DNA from: Sphaerochaeta sp032144095
GTDB lineage: Bacteria; Spirochaetota; Spirochaetia; Sphaerochaetales; Sphaerochaetaceae
DNA length: 64,000 nt
Reading direction: 5' to 3'
Assembly: GCF_032144095.1 (NCBI RefSeq)
Contig: NZ_JAVSNJ010000001.1
Location: 186,001 to 250,000, forward strand
Shown one piece after another: positions 17,214-25,529 of the stretch. Within the stretch, counting starts at the first letter, position 1, and each line of letters starts with the position of its first letter. The notes beneath the pieces were generated by a model. It did not search any database and was not told where the DNA came from. It was given only the letters and a program-made list of their open reading frames with translations. Made by a program: the position numbers and the translations under genes.

Positions 17214-18753
17214 GGAGAGTTCCCTGCCTTCGTATCCCAAGCATGTACTCCCCGATCTCTTCCTTGGAGAGATTCCTTGCCTCTTTTCCTGCAAAGGAGG
17301 CTACCCTGTAGCCATGGTAGAGCACGATGATCCTGTCGGCGACGGTGAGTATCTCGTCAAGGTTGGAGGAGATGAGGATAACAGCAGCTCCCTTGTCCCT
17401 AAGCTCTGCCATCTGTTCATAGACGAACTGGCTGCTAGCGACATCGAGACCCCAGGTAGGTTCAGAAAACACGATATAGTCCTGGTACTGCTCTATCTCC
17501 CTGGCTAGGATCACCTTCTGGATGTTCCCCCCGGAGAGCGTGTTTATCGGCATCTGTGCCGTTGCCTTTGCCTTGTAGCTCGCCAGAAGCCTCTCGGTGA
17601 AGGAGGCACTCTTCTTCTTGTCGATAAAGCCTTGTCTTGTAAACATATGGCTTGCATTGACCATGATGTTCTCCTCGACAGTTGCCTTTGCAGCAGAGCC
17701 GATGCGCAATCTGTCGGAGGGGACATAGGCCAGGCCCTGCTTGCGAAGTTGGGCCGTGTTCATGTTGGTGATCTCACTCTCATGGTGGAGTATCCTGCCT
17801 CCGACGGTGGGGATAAAGCCCCCAAGGACGGCCTCCACGACTCCAAGGCCATTTCCTCCTACCCCTGCAAAGCCCAATATCTCACCGGAATACGCGGTAA
17901 AGGAGAGATTGTTGAGCAGCGGCCTCTCCTGGCCGCGGCGTACCACCGTAACTTTGTCAAATACGATGACCGGCAGGCTCTTCTGTGGCTTTTCGGCATG
18001 CGCGATCTCCAGCGAGATGGTTTTTCCCATCATGAGGGCGGAGATGTTTCGCTCATCCATCCTTGTTGTCTCGTAGATGCCCACCATCCTGCCCTGGCGC
18101 ATGACGGCAACACGGTCGGAGATAGCCTTGATCTCATGCAGTTTATGGGTGATGAGGATCAGGGATTTGCCATGGTTGGCCAGTTGCCGCAGGGTGGTGA
18201 AAAGGGCCTCTATCTCCTGCTCGGTAAGGACCGCAGTCGGTTCATCCAGGATGAGGATGTCGGCATCCCTATAGAGCATCTTCACGATCTCGACCTGCTG
18301 CTTTTGCCCGACGGTCAGGTCCTTCACCAGCGTGCCGGCCTCGAGGGAGAAGTGATGACGGGCGATTACCTCATTGACAAGGGCATTGGCCTTCTTCTGG
18401 TCATAGGAGATGCCGAACCGGACCGGCTCGATGCCCAACAGTACGTTCTGGGCAACCGTAAACTCCTCCACAAGCATGAAATGTTGGTGGACCATCCCTA
18501 TGCCCAGGCCTTTGGCAACCAAGGGGGAGGTGATGCTCTCCTTCCTGCCATGTATGCTTATGGTCCCGCTATCCTGGCTCTCCATCCCATAGAGCACCTT
18601 CATCAGGGTCGTTTTTCCGGCACCGTTCTCCCCGGCAAGGCAGAGGATCTCCCCCTTCCTCAGTTGGAGATCTACCGCCTCGTTGGCTCTGATGTTGTTT
18701 TCGGGATAGGTCTTGGTGATGGCGAGCATTTCAACAGCAAGTTCCAATATCAT
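17206..18753 (-). CDS. NupO-like ABC transporter ATP-binding protein (tandem domains)
   Basis: A 515-aa protein with two ATP-binding cassettes. The first has GENGAGKTTLMKVLYGM, the Q-loop VHQHFMLVEEFTVAQN, LTVGQKQQVEIVKML and ILILDEPTAVLT. The second has GFAGVGGNGL in place of a canonical Walker A, then TLSGGNIQKVILARE and VFSEPTWGLDV. This arrangement and the IGMVHQHFMLV motif are typical of the nucleoside/Bmp branch. The start is uncertain: GTG 18756 or ATG 18753 sits only 0-2 bases after AAGGAG, an in-frame TTG lies 6 bases beyond, and MLAITKTYP at 18726 is the family-like start. It follows the receptor gene by 18 bases. Confidence 0.87.
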   Translation of the reverse strand: MILELAVEMLAITKTYPENNIRANEAVDLQLRKGEILCLAGENGAGKTTLMKVLYGMESQDSGTISIHGRKESITSPLVAKGLGIGMVHQHFMLVEEFTVAQNVLLGIEPVRFGISYDQKKANALVNEVIARHHFSLEAGTLVKDLTVGQKQQVEIVKMLYRDADILILDEPTAVLTEQEIEALFTTLRQLANHGKSLILITHKLHEIKAISDRVAVMRQGRMVGIYETTRMDERNISALMMGKTISLEIAHAEKPQKSLPVIVFDKVTVVRRGQERPLLNNLSFTAYSGEILGFAGVGGNGLGVVEAVLGGFIPTVGGRILHHESEITNMNTAQLRKQGLAYVPSDRLRIGSAAKATVEENIMVNASHMFTRQGFIDKKKSASFTERLLASYKAKATAQMPINTLSGGNIQKVILAREIEQYQDYIVFSEPTWGLDVASSQFVYEQMAELRDKGAAVILISSNLDEILTVADRIIVLYHGYRVASFAGKEARNLSKEEIGEYMLGIRRQGTLHG

Positions 18754-18771
18754 CACTCCTTAGTGCGTTCT

Positions 18772-19809
18772 CTAGAGCTCAGGTAGGGTGTAGGCAACCT
18801 TGCCCGATCTGATATCCTGCATGAATGCATCGAACTTCTCCCTGATGGGCTGTGGAAGGTTTGCCGTGTAGGCGCTGTCATCCGAGATGAACCGCAGGTA
18901 CCCTTGCTGGACGCCAACTGTCGTTGCCTCCCCGTACGCTATGGTTCCGTCAAGGGCATCCTTGAGAATCTCCATGGTTAGTTTTTCCTGTTCCATGGAG
19001 CCGCAGCCTACCACCAAGGACGGGGCAGAGCTGTACTCGTTGGTATTGTGGAATACGATATAGGCTCCCTGTTCCTTGGCAACCTTGAACAACCCCTGTG
19101 CTGCCCCTCCGGAAATGGTGGCAAACACATCCACCCCTGCGTTGATCATGCTCAATGCAAGCTCTGCTGCCTTGTTTGCATCAAACCAGTTTCCTATGAC
19201 CCTGAAGTCAACCTCAATGTTTGGGTTGACCATCCTGGCCCCGTCGAGGAAGCCTGGGACCATATGCTTGTTCAGAAGCGGATACTCCTGGGCAGCGATG
19301 AACCCGATCTTCAGGGCCTTGTTTGCATAGGGCATGTCGCTGGTGGTTACCAGCCCTGCAAGATAGCCAAGGAAGAGGGACTGCTCATATTGGTTGTAGA
19401 GGTAGGTGCGTATCTGCGGGTTGCCTGGCATGTAGGCATCGGTGATGACAAATTTCTGTTTGGGGAACTTTTTGGCGACGTTGGCACAGAGCTCCGGCAA
19501 TGAAGGGTTCGAACCCAGGACGAGGTCATACTCGCCGGTAGCGACCAGGGAGGTCAGCTGCTCTTCCCATTGGGCCTGGTTGAATCCGGCCTCATAGACC
19601 TTTACCGATACAGTTTCATGTTCTGCAGCAAATTTTGTGGCACCTTCAGCAAGTGCTGTATAGGGAGGGCTGCCTGCGGTAACCCCTGTGATATATACCA
19701 AGACGGAAAGAGAGGGTTTTGTCTCCTTCTTTTGCTCGACACTTCCTGTTGCAACAGCAAGGGAAAGGACCATTACTGCCATGAGAGCTGAACTGATGAG
19801 TCTTTTCAT
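18772..19809 (-). CDS. BmpA/PnrA-family substrate-binding protein
   Basis: A 345-aa exported receptor. The signal segment MKRLISSALMAVMVLSLAVA precedes TGSVEQKK; there is no cysteine at the end, so it is secreted and not a lipoprotein, unlike many Bmp proteins. Family marks are GATKFAAEHE, LVLGSNPSLPELCANVAKKFPKQ, SLFLGYLAGLVTTSD and KIGFIAAQEYPLLNKHMVPG with DVFATISGGAAQGLFKVAKEQG. ATG 19809 has AGGAGA. Known members bind nucleosides or, in some groups, other small ligands. Here it lies directly after an aldolase, a kinase and a dehydrogenase, so the ligand may be a sugar, polyol or sugar-containing compound. Confidence 0.88.
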   Translation of the reverse strand: MKRLISSALMAVMVLSLAVATGSVEQKKETKPSLSVLVYITGVTAGSPPYTALAEGATKFAAEHETVSVKVYEAGFNQAQWEEQLTSLVATGEYDLVLGSNPSLPELCANVAKKFPKQKFVITDAYMPGNPQIRTYLYNQYEQSLFLGYLAGLVTTSDMPYANKALKIGFIAAQEYPLLNKHMVPGFLDGARMVNPNIEVDFRVIGNWFDANKAAELALSMINAGVDVFATISGGAAQGLFKVAKEQGAYIVFHNTNEYSSAPSLVVGCGSMEQEKLTMEILKDALDGTIAYGEATTVGVQQGYLRFISDDSAYTANLPQPIREKFDAFMQDIRSGKVAYTLPEL

Positions 19810-19832
19810 TGTCTTCTCCTGATTCTGCTCTC

Positions 19833-20639
19833 CTAAGTTTCCACCTTTGCCAAAGCCTTGTCTACACTCCACTGGCCATGAATCAGACCATTTACCGCCT
19901 CCAGCATCTTCTGGACATCCCCAAACTCCCAGATGTTGCGTCCCATGGCGATGCCTTTGCCTCCCGCCTCGAGGGAGTCATGGATATCCTGGAACACCTG
20001 GCGCACCGAGTTGGTCTTTGCCCCGCCCAGGATCACGATGGGAACCGGGCAACCCTCCACTACGCGGGAGAAGGATTCAGGGCTGCCGGTATAGTAGGTC
20101 TTGATGAGGTCCGCACCAAGTTCAGCTCCCATCCGGGCTACCATCCTGATCGCCTCAGCATCGTTTGCAGCGAACTTCTGTCCGCCGTTGGTCCCCACCG
20201 CCATCGCTTCCAGCATGACAGGAAGGCCAAGGTGATGGCATCGGTCTATGGCAAGCGAAGCCTGCCTGATGAACCTGCCCTCCTCTTCGTGGCCGAATTT
20301 GACGGTGATGGCGGCACATGAGGCACCATAGGCAAGGGCCGTTTCAGGCTCGGCTACCATCTCTTCCTGGAAGGCCCCTCCTAGGAGCGTGAAGCCCCCG
20401 GTAAGGCGCAATACCAAGGCCGTGGACCGGTCCCACTTGCTCAGCGATGCATCGACAAATCCTTTTGTCGCCAGGATCCCGTCCACCTTTGCCCTTACAC
20501 AGGCATCGACCAACTCATGGGGCCTGACGATGCCTAGAAGAGGCCCTGCTATGGATCCATGGTCCATGGCTATCATGACAGAACGCCCGTCGCGCTTGTC
20601 AAACAGAGCATTGGTCCGTATGGTCAGTCCTGCATGCAT
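19833..20639 (-). CDS. DhnA/LsrF-type class I aldolase
   Basis: A 268-aa TIM-barrel enzyme of the DeoC/LacD/DhnA superfamily (class I FBP aldolase, LsrF, YihT relatives). MIAMDHGSIAGP near residue 22 is the family start of the barrel. ADLIKTYYTGSPESF supplies a lysine at the position used for the Schiff base in DhnA-type aldolases, and VPIVILGGAKTN and GGKGIAMGRNIWE form the phosphate-binding end. It likely cleaves a phosphorylated sugar made by the FGGY kinase encoded just upstream. ATG 20639 follows AAAGGAG, 3 bases after the kinase stop. The exact substrate cannot be read from the sequence. Confidence 0.82.
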   Translation of the reverse strand: MHAGLTIRTNALFDKRDGRSVMIAMDHGSIAGPLLGIVRPHELVDACVRAKVDGILATKGFVDASLSKWDRSTALVLRLTGGFTLLGGAFQEEMVAEPETALAYGASCAAITVKFGHEEEGRFIRQASLAIDRCHHLGLPVMLEAMAVGTNGGQKFAANDAEAIRMVARMGAELGADLIKTYYTGSPESFSRVVEGCPVPIVILGGAKTNSVRQVFQDIHDSLEAGGKGIAMGRNIWEFGDVQKMLEAVNGLIHGQWSVDKALAKVET

Positions 20640-20642
20640 CGG

Positions 20643-22067
20643 TTACTCCTTTTTCAGTATCAGCCTCTCTTTGAGATCCCTATAGGTAGCGAACAGCTCC
20701 CCATACAGGCCTTCCAGACTGGGGTTGGGGTAGTAGCAATGGCCTGTCTTCACCAAGGCATCGGCAGCCTCATAGAAGTTCTTGAAGGAGCCAAGCTCTG
20801 TCAGGGCAATGATGAGGCACCCAACCAGCTCTGCATCCTGCAGGGAGGGGACCAGCACCTCACGGCGGGTGATGTCCGCCTTGAGCTGGTTCATGAAATG
20901 GCTTTCGCTCGGGCCTCCGGTGATACGTAGCTGCCCGACTTCAGAGCCAAGTTCCTCCATGACGGTAATGACATCACGCATGGCAAAGCAGGTACCCTCG
21001 GCAACCGACCTGAGCAACTCCCTGGTTCCCGTCTCCAGGCCCAGGCCAGAGAAGAGCCCCCTCACATCGGTTTTCCAGATGGGGGCCCTCTCCCCGCTGA
21101 GGTAGGGTAGGAATACCACAGATCCCGACCCTGGTTCTGCCGTTTCCATGAGCCTATAGAGCTCCTCAAACGGGAGGGTGCCCAATCCCACAAGCTGCTT
21201 TGCCCACTCGATGGCCTTGCCTGAGGTGGAAATGATGCCTGAGACATTGTAGTAGGGGGCTATGGGGTGGTGGTAGGTCATTAGGCGAGGATCTTCCAAG
21301 GGTTTTCTGGTACAGAGGTTGATCCCCTCGGAGGTGCCCGATCGGTTGCACACCTGCCCTACATGGATCGTCCCCGTTCCCAGAATCGATACATAGAAGT
21401 CAGGAGCCCCTGCAAAGACCGGGATACCGACAGGAAGGCCAAGGGTTGTTGCTGCAAGGCTGCTCACCGGTCCTATCAGGTCCCCGGGTTTGCAGAAGGG
21501 GGGGAACTTCTCCTTGTCCATGCCGAGCCTGGTCACCAGATCGTCGGTCCAGTACCACTTCTGGGCTTCATCGGAATGGATGATAGCCCTGGCCTCTCTT
21601 GTGAGCAGGTAGTCCAGGTACTCATGGGAGGAGAGGAGGCACAGGCTTCTCTCGTAGGTCTCTTTTTCGTGTCTCATGAGGTAGAGGGCCTTGGGAAGGA
21701 AAAAGCTGGAATCGACAAAGGTCCCCAGCATGGCCGAGATCTCAGCAGACTCAGAAACGGCCCTCCGGTCGAGCCAGGTCCTGGCCTCGCCTGTTCTTGC
21801 ACAGAGTATCCCCTCCCTCACCTCTGGTTCTCCCAGTACCGGTACCAGGGTAGGGCCATTGCCGCTGATGACTATCGCCTTGACGGCCGATAGGGGAGAG
21901 AGCCTTTGGCAAAGCTCCTGCAGGGCAATGCTCCACCTCATGGGGTCGACCAGATGGCCTGGGGCCATCTCCCCTATCCTGGCATGGTGAAGAGAGTGCA
22001 GCGATCCATCCCTATTGAACAAGGCTGCCTTGAGGGTCGTCGTTCCCAGGTCGATTGTCAGGATCAT
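20643..22067 (-). CDS. FGGY-family carbohydrate kinase
   Basis: A 474-aa sugar kinase with the actin-like ATPase fold. MILTIDLGTTTLKAALFNRDG is the first FGGY phosphate motif, VISGNGPTLVPVL follows, GAPDFYVSILGTG and NRSGTSEGINLC form the central region, and LRITGGPSESHFMNQLKAD is the adenosine-side signature. Family members phosphorylate xylulose, ribulose, fuculose, glycerol, erythritol or AI-2 (LsrK). The overlap of this gene with the aldolase and dehydrogenase in one operon suggests that the imported compound is oxidised, phosphorylated and cleaved. The start ATG has TGGAG upstream and lies 3 bases after the dehydrogenase stop. Confidence 0.88.
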   Translation of the reverse strand: MILTIDLGTTTLKAALFNRDGSLHSLHHARIGEMAPGHLVDPMRWSIALQELCQRLSPLSAVKAIVISGNGPTLVPVLGEPEVREGILCARTGEARTWLDRRAVSESAEISAMLGTFVDSSFFLPKALYLMRHEKETYERSLCLLSSHEYLDYLLTREARAIIHSDEAQKWYWTDDLVTRLGMDKEKFPPFCKPGDLIGPVSSLAATTLGLPVGIPVFAGAPDFYVSILGTGTIHVGQVCNRSGTSEGINLCTRKPLEDPRLMTYHHPIAPYYNVSGIISTSGKAIEWAKQLVGLGTLPFEELYRLMETAEPGSGSVVFLPYLSGERAPIWKTDVRGLFSGLGLETGTRELLRSVAEGTCFAMRDVITVMEELGSEVGQLRITGGPSESHFMNQLKADITRREVLVPSLQDAELVGCLIIALTELGSFKNFYEAADALVKTGHCYYPNPSLEGLYGELFATYRDLKERLILKKE

Positions 22068-22070
22068 TGC

Positions 22071-23093
22071 TTACTCCATGTGTATCAAGATTCGGTAGCT
22101 TGCCTTTTCAAGGGCCGCTGCCATCGCATCTTCTACGTCAGCCAATGGGTAGATTTTGCTGATGAGCTGTCCGACCTCGATGGTATGATTCGATAATACC
22201 CTCACAGCCTGGCTGAAATCAAGTTCGCTTCTCCCTTCAGACCCGGTGATCTGGAATTCGCTCCTGTGCACGGTATTCATGTCGATGGGGAACGGTGGCT
22301 TGTCGTCATAGGAGGTGAAGATGTTGAGCCTGCCAGCAGGTGCAAGGCTTTGGAAGGCCAGGACCGATGCTTGGGCTGCGGGGGAGGTTATGATGCAGCA
22401 ATCGACTCCGCGCCCAGTGGTGAGAGCCTGTATCTCCTGATGAAAACGTATGGGGTCAGAGCCATCGATGGCTGCGTAGGAGCCAAGCTTGCGAGCAAAG
22501 TCCAGCCGTTCGGCGATGATGTCACAGACAATGGCCCTGGCCCCCATGGCCTGGGCAAGCTTCATGTGCAACAGCCCCATCGTCCCCGCCCCAAGGATAA
22601 GGATGGTCTCTCCTGCCTCGAGGCGCACCTTCCCTAGGGAACGGATGCAGCACGCCAGCGGTTCAGTGAAGGCGGCATGCTCCAGTGGTAGCTCCTTGGG
22701 AAGCAGATGGGCCTGGTCCGGCTTTACTGTCATATATTCGGAGAAGGCCCCCAGCACTGACTGCTCCTTGCGATGACGCATCTCGCAGAGATTGCTGTTT
22801 CCCGAGAGGCATGGTGGGCAGATATGGCAGCGGGTGACCAGGTCGAGGGCAACGTGGTCCCCTATGCAATGGTTGGACACTACATCGGATCCGATCGCAA
22901 CCACAGTCCCTGAGGCTTCATGGCCTGGGATGATGGGGTAGTAGATGGTACGTTTCCCCAGAAAGAGGCGCTGTTCCAGGGTGCATATCCCGCAATAGGC
23001 GACCTTGACCAAGAGCTCATGGGCCTTGGGTAGTGGACGTTCACCCTCCCGTATCTCCATGTGTCCAGGTTCTGTGATGTACGCTCTTTGCAT
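22071..23093 (-). CDS. Zinc-dependent alcohol dehydrogenase (polyol/threonine DH-like)
   Basis: A 340-aa medium-chain dehydrogenase. VAYCGICTLEQRLF has the catalytic cysteine (C37) and GHEASG the zinc His-Glu pair. CHICPPCLSGNSNLC has the four structural zinc cysteines. ILGAGTMGLLHMKLA is the Rossmann glycine motif, followed by the acidic residue in IVCDIIAERLDFA, favouring NAD. Typical substrates are sorbitol, xylitol, threonine or other polyols. It is the first gene of the operon; ATG 23093 has GAGGTA upstream. The leader runs back about 50 bases to a promoter with an unusually long spacer that faces the divergent MerR gene. Confidence 0.9.
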   Translation of the reverse strand: MQRAYITEPGHMEIREGERPLPKAHELLVKVAYCGICTLEQRLFLGKRTIYYPIIPGHEASGTVVAIGSDVVSNHCIGDHVALDLVTRCHICPPCLSGNSNLCEMRHRKEQSVLGAFSEYMTVKPDQAHLLPKELPLEHAAFTEPLACCIRSLGKVRLEAGETILILGAGTMGLLHMKLAQAMGARAIVCDIIAERLDFARKLGSYAAIDGSDPIRFHQEIQALTTGRGVDCCIITSPAAQASVLAFQSLAPAGRLNIFTSYDDKPPFPIDMNTVHRSEFQITGSEGRSELDFSQAVRVLSNHTIEVGQLISKIYPLADVEDAMAAALEKASYRILIHME

Positions 23094-23113
23094 GGGCTAC
23101 CTCGCTTCTGTAT

Positions 23114-23136
23114 AACTTGACGTTTCACGTTAGCTT
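23114..23136. promoter_or_regulatory. Imperfect inverted repeat, possible MerR operator
   Basis: AACTTGACG and CGTTAGCTT match as an inverted repeat at six of nine positions across a 5-base centre. It lies between the operon promoter and ATG 23093, so it is a second candidate site for the MerR protein. Support is weak. Confidence 0.25.
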
Positions 23137-23148
23137 TGCTCTCTGTCC

Positions 23149-23179
23149 ATAGTGTGGGACTGAGAAACCTAGCTGTCAA
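23149..23179 (-). promoter_or_regulatory. Candidate MerR-type promoter of the catabolic operon
   Basis: On the reverse strand TTGACA (23179-23174) and CACTAT (23154-23149) are separated by 19 bases, the over-long spacer typical of MerR-activated promoters. The divergent gene encodes a MerR protein. The spacer itself has only weak dyad symmetry. Confidence 0.5.
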
Positions 23180-23281
23180 GAAAATTCCATTTTCGGCAAA
23201 TTGGCGGCCTGAGGCTTGTGTTGGCTTGCCATCCATGATACTTCTTGAGGTAGTCCGGAAAGGGCAAAGAGAAGGAAGCGC

Positions 23282-23743
23282 GTGAGTCCAAATCGATACA
23301 GGATCGGCGAACTTGCCAGAAAGGCAGGTGTCACCGCCCGAACCGTGAGGTACTATGAGAGCCTTGGGTTGTTGAAGACCCAGGACAGGCAGGATGGTGG
23401 GCAGCGGTATTACACCGATGAGGATCTGGTATACCTGAACCGCATCATCCAGCTGAAGCGCTATGGCCTTACCCTGGATGAGATTGCCCAGATCATACGG
23501 TTGGGCAATGAGGACTCTACCGGCCAGAAGCGTCGTCTGGAGCTGCTCAAGCAGTACCGGAGACTCCTGAGCAAGGAGATCCAGCATCTGAAGGCTGTCC
23601 AGGAGCTCATAGGAGACCTCTCCTGGCATGTCGAGCAGCTTGAGGGCATCGACCATGATTTTCAGCAGTGTCCAGGCACTGCATGCGCCAAATGCGAATT
23701 CAAGGAGCGTTGTGAATTTTATGAGAAACCGGAAGGTCAGTGA
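23282..23743 (+). CDS. MerR-family transcriptional regulator
   Basis: A 153-aa regulator. The N-terminal winged helix RIGELARKAGVTARTVRYYESLGLL is classic MerR, split as RIGELARKAGVTARTVRYYE and SLGLL. A dimerisation coiled coil follows (about residues 78-125). The C-terminus, CPGTACAKCEFKERCEF, has four cysteines that could bind metal or an Fe-S cluster or act as a redox sensor. Start is GTG 23282 with GAAGGA upstream. It is divergent from the dehydrogenase-kinase-aldolase-transporter operon, whose promoter has a 19-base spacer, so that operon is its probable target. A shared bidirectional terminator closes the gene. Confidence 0.9.
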   Translation: MSPNRYRIGELARKAGVTARTVRYYESLGLLKTQDRQDGGQRYYTDEDLVYLNRIIQLKRYGLTLDEIAQIIRLGNEDSTGQKRRLELLKQYRRLLSKEIQHLKAVQELIGDLSWHVEQLEGIDHDFQQCPGTACAKCEFKERCEFYEKPEGQ

Positions 23744-23754
23744 CGATCCAAAGG

Positions 23755-23796
23755 AAAAAAGGTACCATCCTTCGGGTGAAAGATAGTACCTTTTTT
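23755..23796. terminator. Bidirectional terminator between MerR and rubrerythrin-like genes
   Basis: AAAAAAGGTAC and GTACCTTTTTT form an 11-base stem, giving a T-run on either strand between two convergent genes. Confidence 0.88.
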
Positions 23797-23812
23797 GCAG
23801 ATGCAAGCTACT

Positions 23813-24292
23813 CTAGTAGTCCTTGCGTACGCCGAACTCGGCATCTTCGACCCATCTGTGCGGGCGTCTGACCATGGTTACCAGTTCCTCAAGGGTCTCG
23901 AAGTGCTTCTTCTCTTCAGCTATGATCTTTTTGACGATATCGCGGGCAGCATCATCTTCCAAGGATGCAAGGCTTGAGGAGTAGAGGTCGATGCTCTTCT
24001 GCTCGATCTCCAAGGCCTTCTCATACATGCTGACCTGGGGTGCTTCCACCAGGTAGTCCTCTGTCTTGAAATTCTTGAATATGGCTTTTGCCTCTTCTGA
24101 AACCGTTGTAGAGACCATTATCGGTTTGGAATTTTTCTGTAGGGAAGTAAAGAGCTTCTCATGTTTCTTTTCGTCATTAGCCAATATGGTAAAGATTGAT
24201 ATGAAGCCTTTTGTTGAAGCTTTGGTTGCAAGGTCTTCGTAGAACTTTGCCCCTTCCTGCTCCAATTGAATTGCAATTGTAAAAATATCCAT
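23813..24292 (-). CDS. Rubrerythrin-like ferritin-fold diiron protein
   Basis: A 159-aa four-helix protein. QLEQEGAKFYEDLA and ANDEKKHEKLFTSL in the first half, and EIEQKSIDLYSSSLAS with IAEEKKHFETLEELV in the second, give the repeated Glu...ExxH ligands of a diiron site. The rubredoxin domain of true rubrerythrins is absent, so it needs another electron donor. The likely role is peroxide or oxygen detoxification in an anaerobe. ATG 24292 follows AAAGGAG; longer in-frame starts lack a site. It is a single gene, convergent with merR. Confidence 0.87.
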   Translation of the reverse strand: MDIFTIAIQLEQEGAKFYEDLATKASTKGFISIFTILANDEKKHEKLFTSLQKNSKPIMVSTTVSEEAKAIFKNFKTEDYLVEAPQVSMYEKALEIEQKSIDLYSSSLASLEDDAARDIVKKIIAEEKKHFETLEELVTMVRRPHRWVEDAEFGVRKDY

Positions 24293-24384
24293 AGATGTAT
24301 CTCCTTTTCGATTCATGCCTACATTGTAGCAACTATCACTCGGCCTTGGCAAGGAAATGTTTGTAAGGCAAAGGGTATGGTTGT

Positions 24385-25440
24385 TTACCTGTCAGGGCTC
24401 TGGACTATGCCCTGAATCCCCCCATTGGCTACCATCACCTTTATCTCGGGCCTATGGACGATCAGGCGGGGAAAGTCTGACCAGTCACCCTCCAGACGGC
24501 GAAGGAGCAGGGTTGCAACCGACTTGCCTATCTGTTCCAGGGGTTGGCAGACGGCATAGTGGCAGAGCTGCAGCAGTGAGGAGTAGTAGAGATGGTCAAA
24601 GCTTGCAAATACCAGGTGGGGTCTGGTCTTTGTTGTGTAGGCTTCCATCAGGAAGGATGTCGCCCCAAGGTGGAGCATGTCGTTGGCAATGAAGAAAGCC
24701 TGGGGGTGGTCGGGGTCTTGCATGAACTTCTGCATGATGGAGAAGCCACGTCTCTGGTCCATCGCCCCTTCAGTGCAGACGAAGGCTTCCTCTACAGGAA
24801 GGTTTGCCCTGTGCATGCTTTCCAGATACCCCAGGTAGCGTTCCTTGGCTGTCGGGATGGTGAGGGAGCCGCCCAGAAACCCTATTCGCGTGAACCCTTC
24901 CTCCAACAGCTTCTGCATCACAATGCGAACACCATAGCCATTGTCTGTGCACACCGTGTCGGTATTCAGGCTGGGGATCTGCCTATCCAGGATGACCAGG
25001 GGGATGTGGTCCAGGCCAGTATGCCTGAGGTGTCTTCCCTCATCGCTGACAGGGATGATGACCAGGGCATCCACGGTGCGTTCTATCAGGACCTGGAGCT
25101 TCTTGCGCTCCTCCTCGACCGAGTTGTTGGATGAGCATACCACCATGGTATACTCCTTGCGGGCGAAGATGCTCTCCATGGCCTCAAGTATCTCCATGAA
25201 GAATGTGTTGGAAAGTTCCGGGGCAATGATACCTATGGTCTTGGTTTTTCTGATTTTCAGCGAACGGGCAACAGCATTGCGGTTATAGCCCAACATGACC
25301 ATGGCTTCACACACCTTGGTGCGTGTTTTGGCTGTCACTGATTCGGAGTCGTTGAGGACCCTCGAGACAGTGGCTATGGAAACGCCAGACTCCTTGGCAA
25401 CTTCCCTGATGGTGACAGGGTTCTGATCGTCATGTTTCAC
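24385..25440 (-). CDS. LacI-family transcriptional repressor
   Basis: A 351-aa regulator with an N-terminal LacI helix-turn-helix (VTIREVAKESGVSIATVSRV) and hinge, and a periplasmic-binding-protein-like effector domain (IGIIAPELSNTFFMEILEAM, IPLVILDRQI, RIGFLGGSLTIPTAKERYLG). I chose GTG 25440, 8 bases after AAGGAG; TTG 25446 would lie only 2 bases after it. It is the last gene of the SBP-permease-ATPase operon, behind a terminator. A perfect 16-bp palindrome next to the operon promoter (29569-29584) is the likely operator. The inducer is probably the sugar carried by the transporter. Confidence 0.92.
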   Translation of the reverse strand: MKHDDQNPVTIREVAKESGVSIATVSRVLNDSESVTAKTRTKVCEAMVMLGYNRNAVARSLKIRKTKTIGIIAPELSNTFFMEILEAMESIFARKEYTMVVCSSNNSVEEERKKLQVLIERTVDALVIIPVSDEGRHLRHTGLDHIPLVILDRQIPSLNTDTVCTDNGYGVRIVMQKLLEEGFTRIGFLGGSLTIPTAKERYLGYLESMHRANLPVEEAFVCTEGAMDQRRGFSIMQKFMQDPDHPQAFFIANDMLHLGATSFLMEAYTTKTRPHLVFASFDHLYYSSLLQLCHYAVCQPLEQIGKSVATLLLRRLEGDWSDFPRLIVHRPEIKVMVANGGIQGIVQSPDR

Positions 25441-25460
25441 TGCCAACTCTCCTTACCCGT

Positions 25461-25503
25461 AAAAAAAGGGTAGGGGACCATGGTTTCACACGTGGCCCCC
25501 TAC
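25461..25503 (-). terminator. Terminator after the sugar-binding protein gene
   Basis: On the reverse strand GTAGGGGGCCA pairs with TGGTCCCCTAC (one G-U pair) and is followed by CC and seven T residues. It separates the transporter genes from the LacI gene. Confidence 0.88.
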
Positions 25504-25529
25504 CTCTGGATTACTCTTTCACACAACGC

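Noticed and set aside
17632..18786. A 384-codon plus-strand open frame
   Set aside because: It is the antisense of the NupO-like ATPase gene, has no ribosome site, and its product has no recognisable domain; the minus-strand frame has all ABC motifs.
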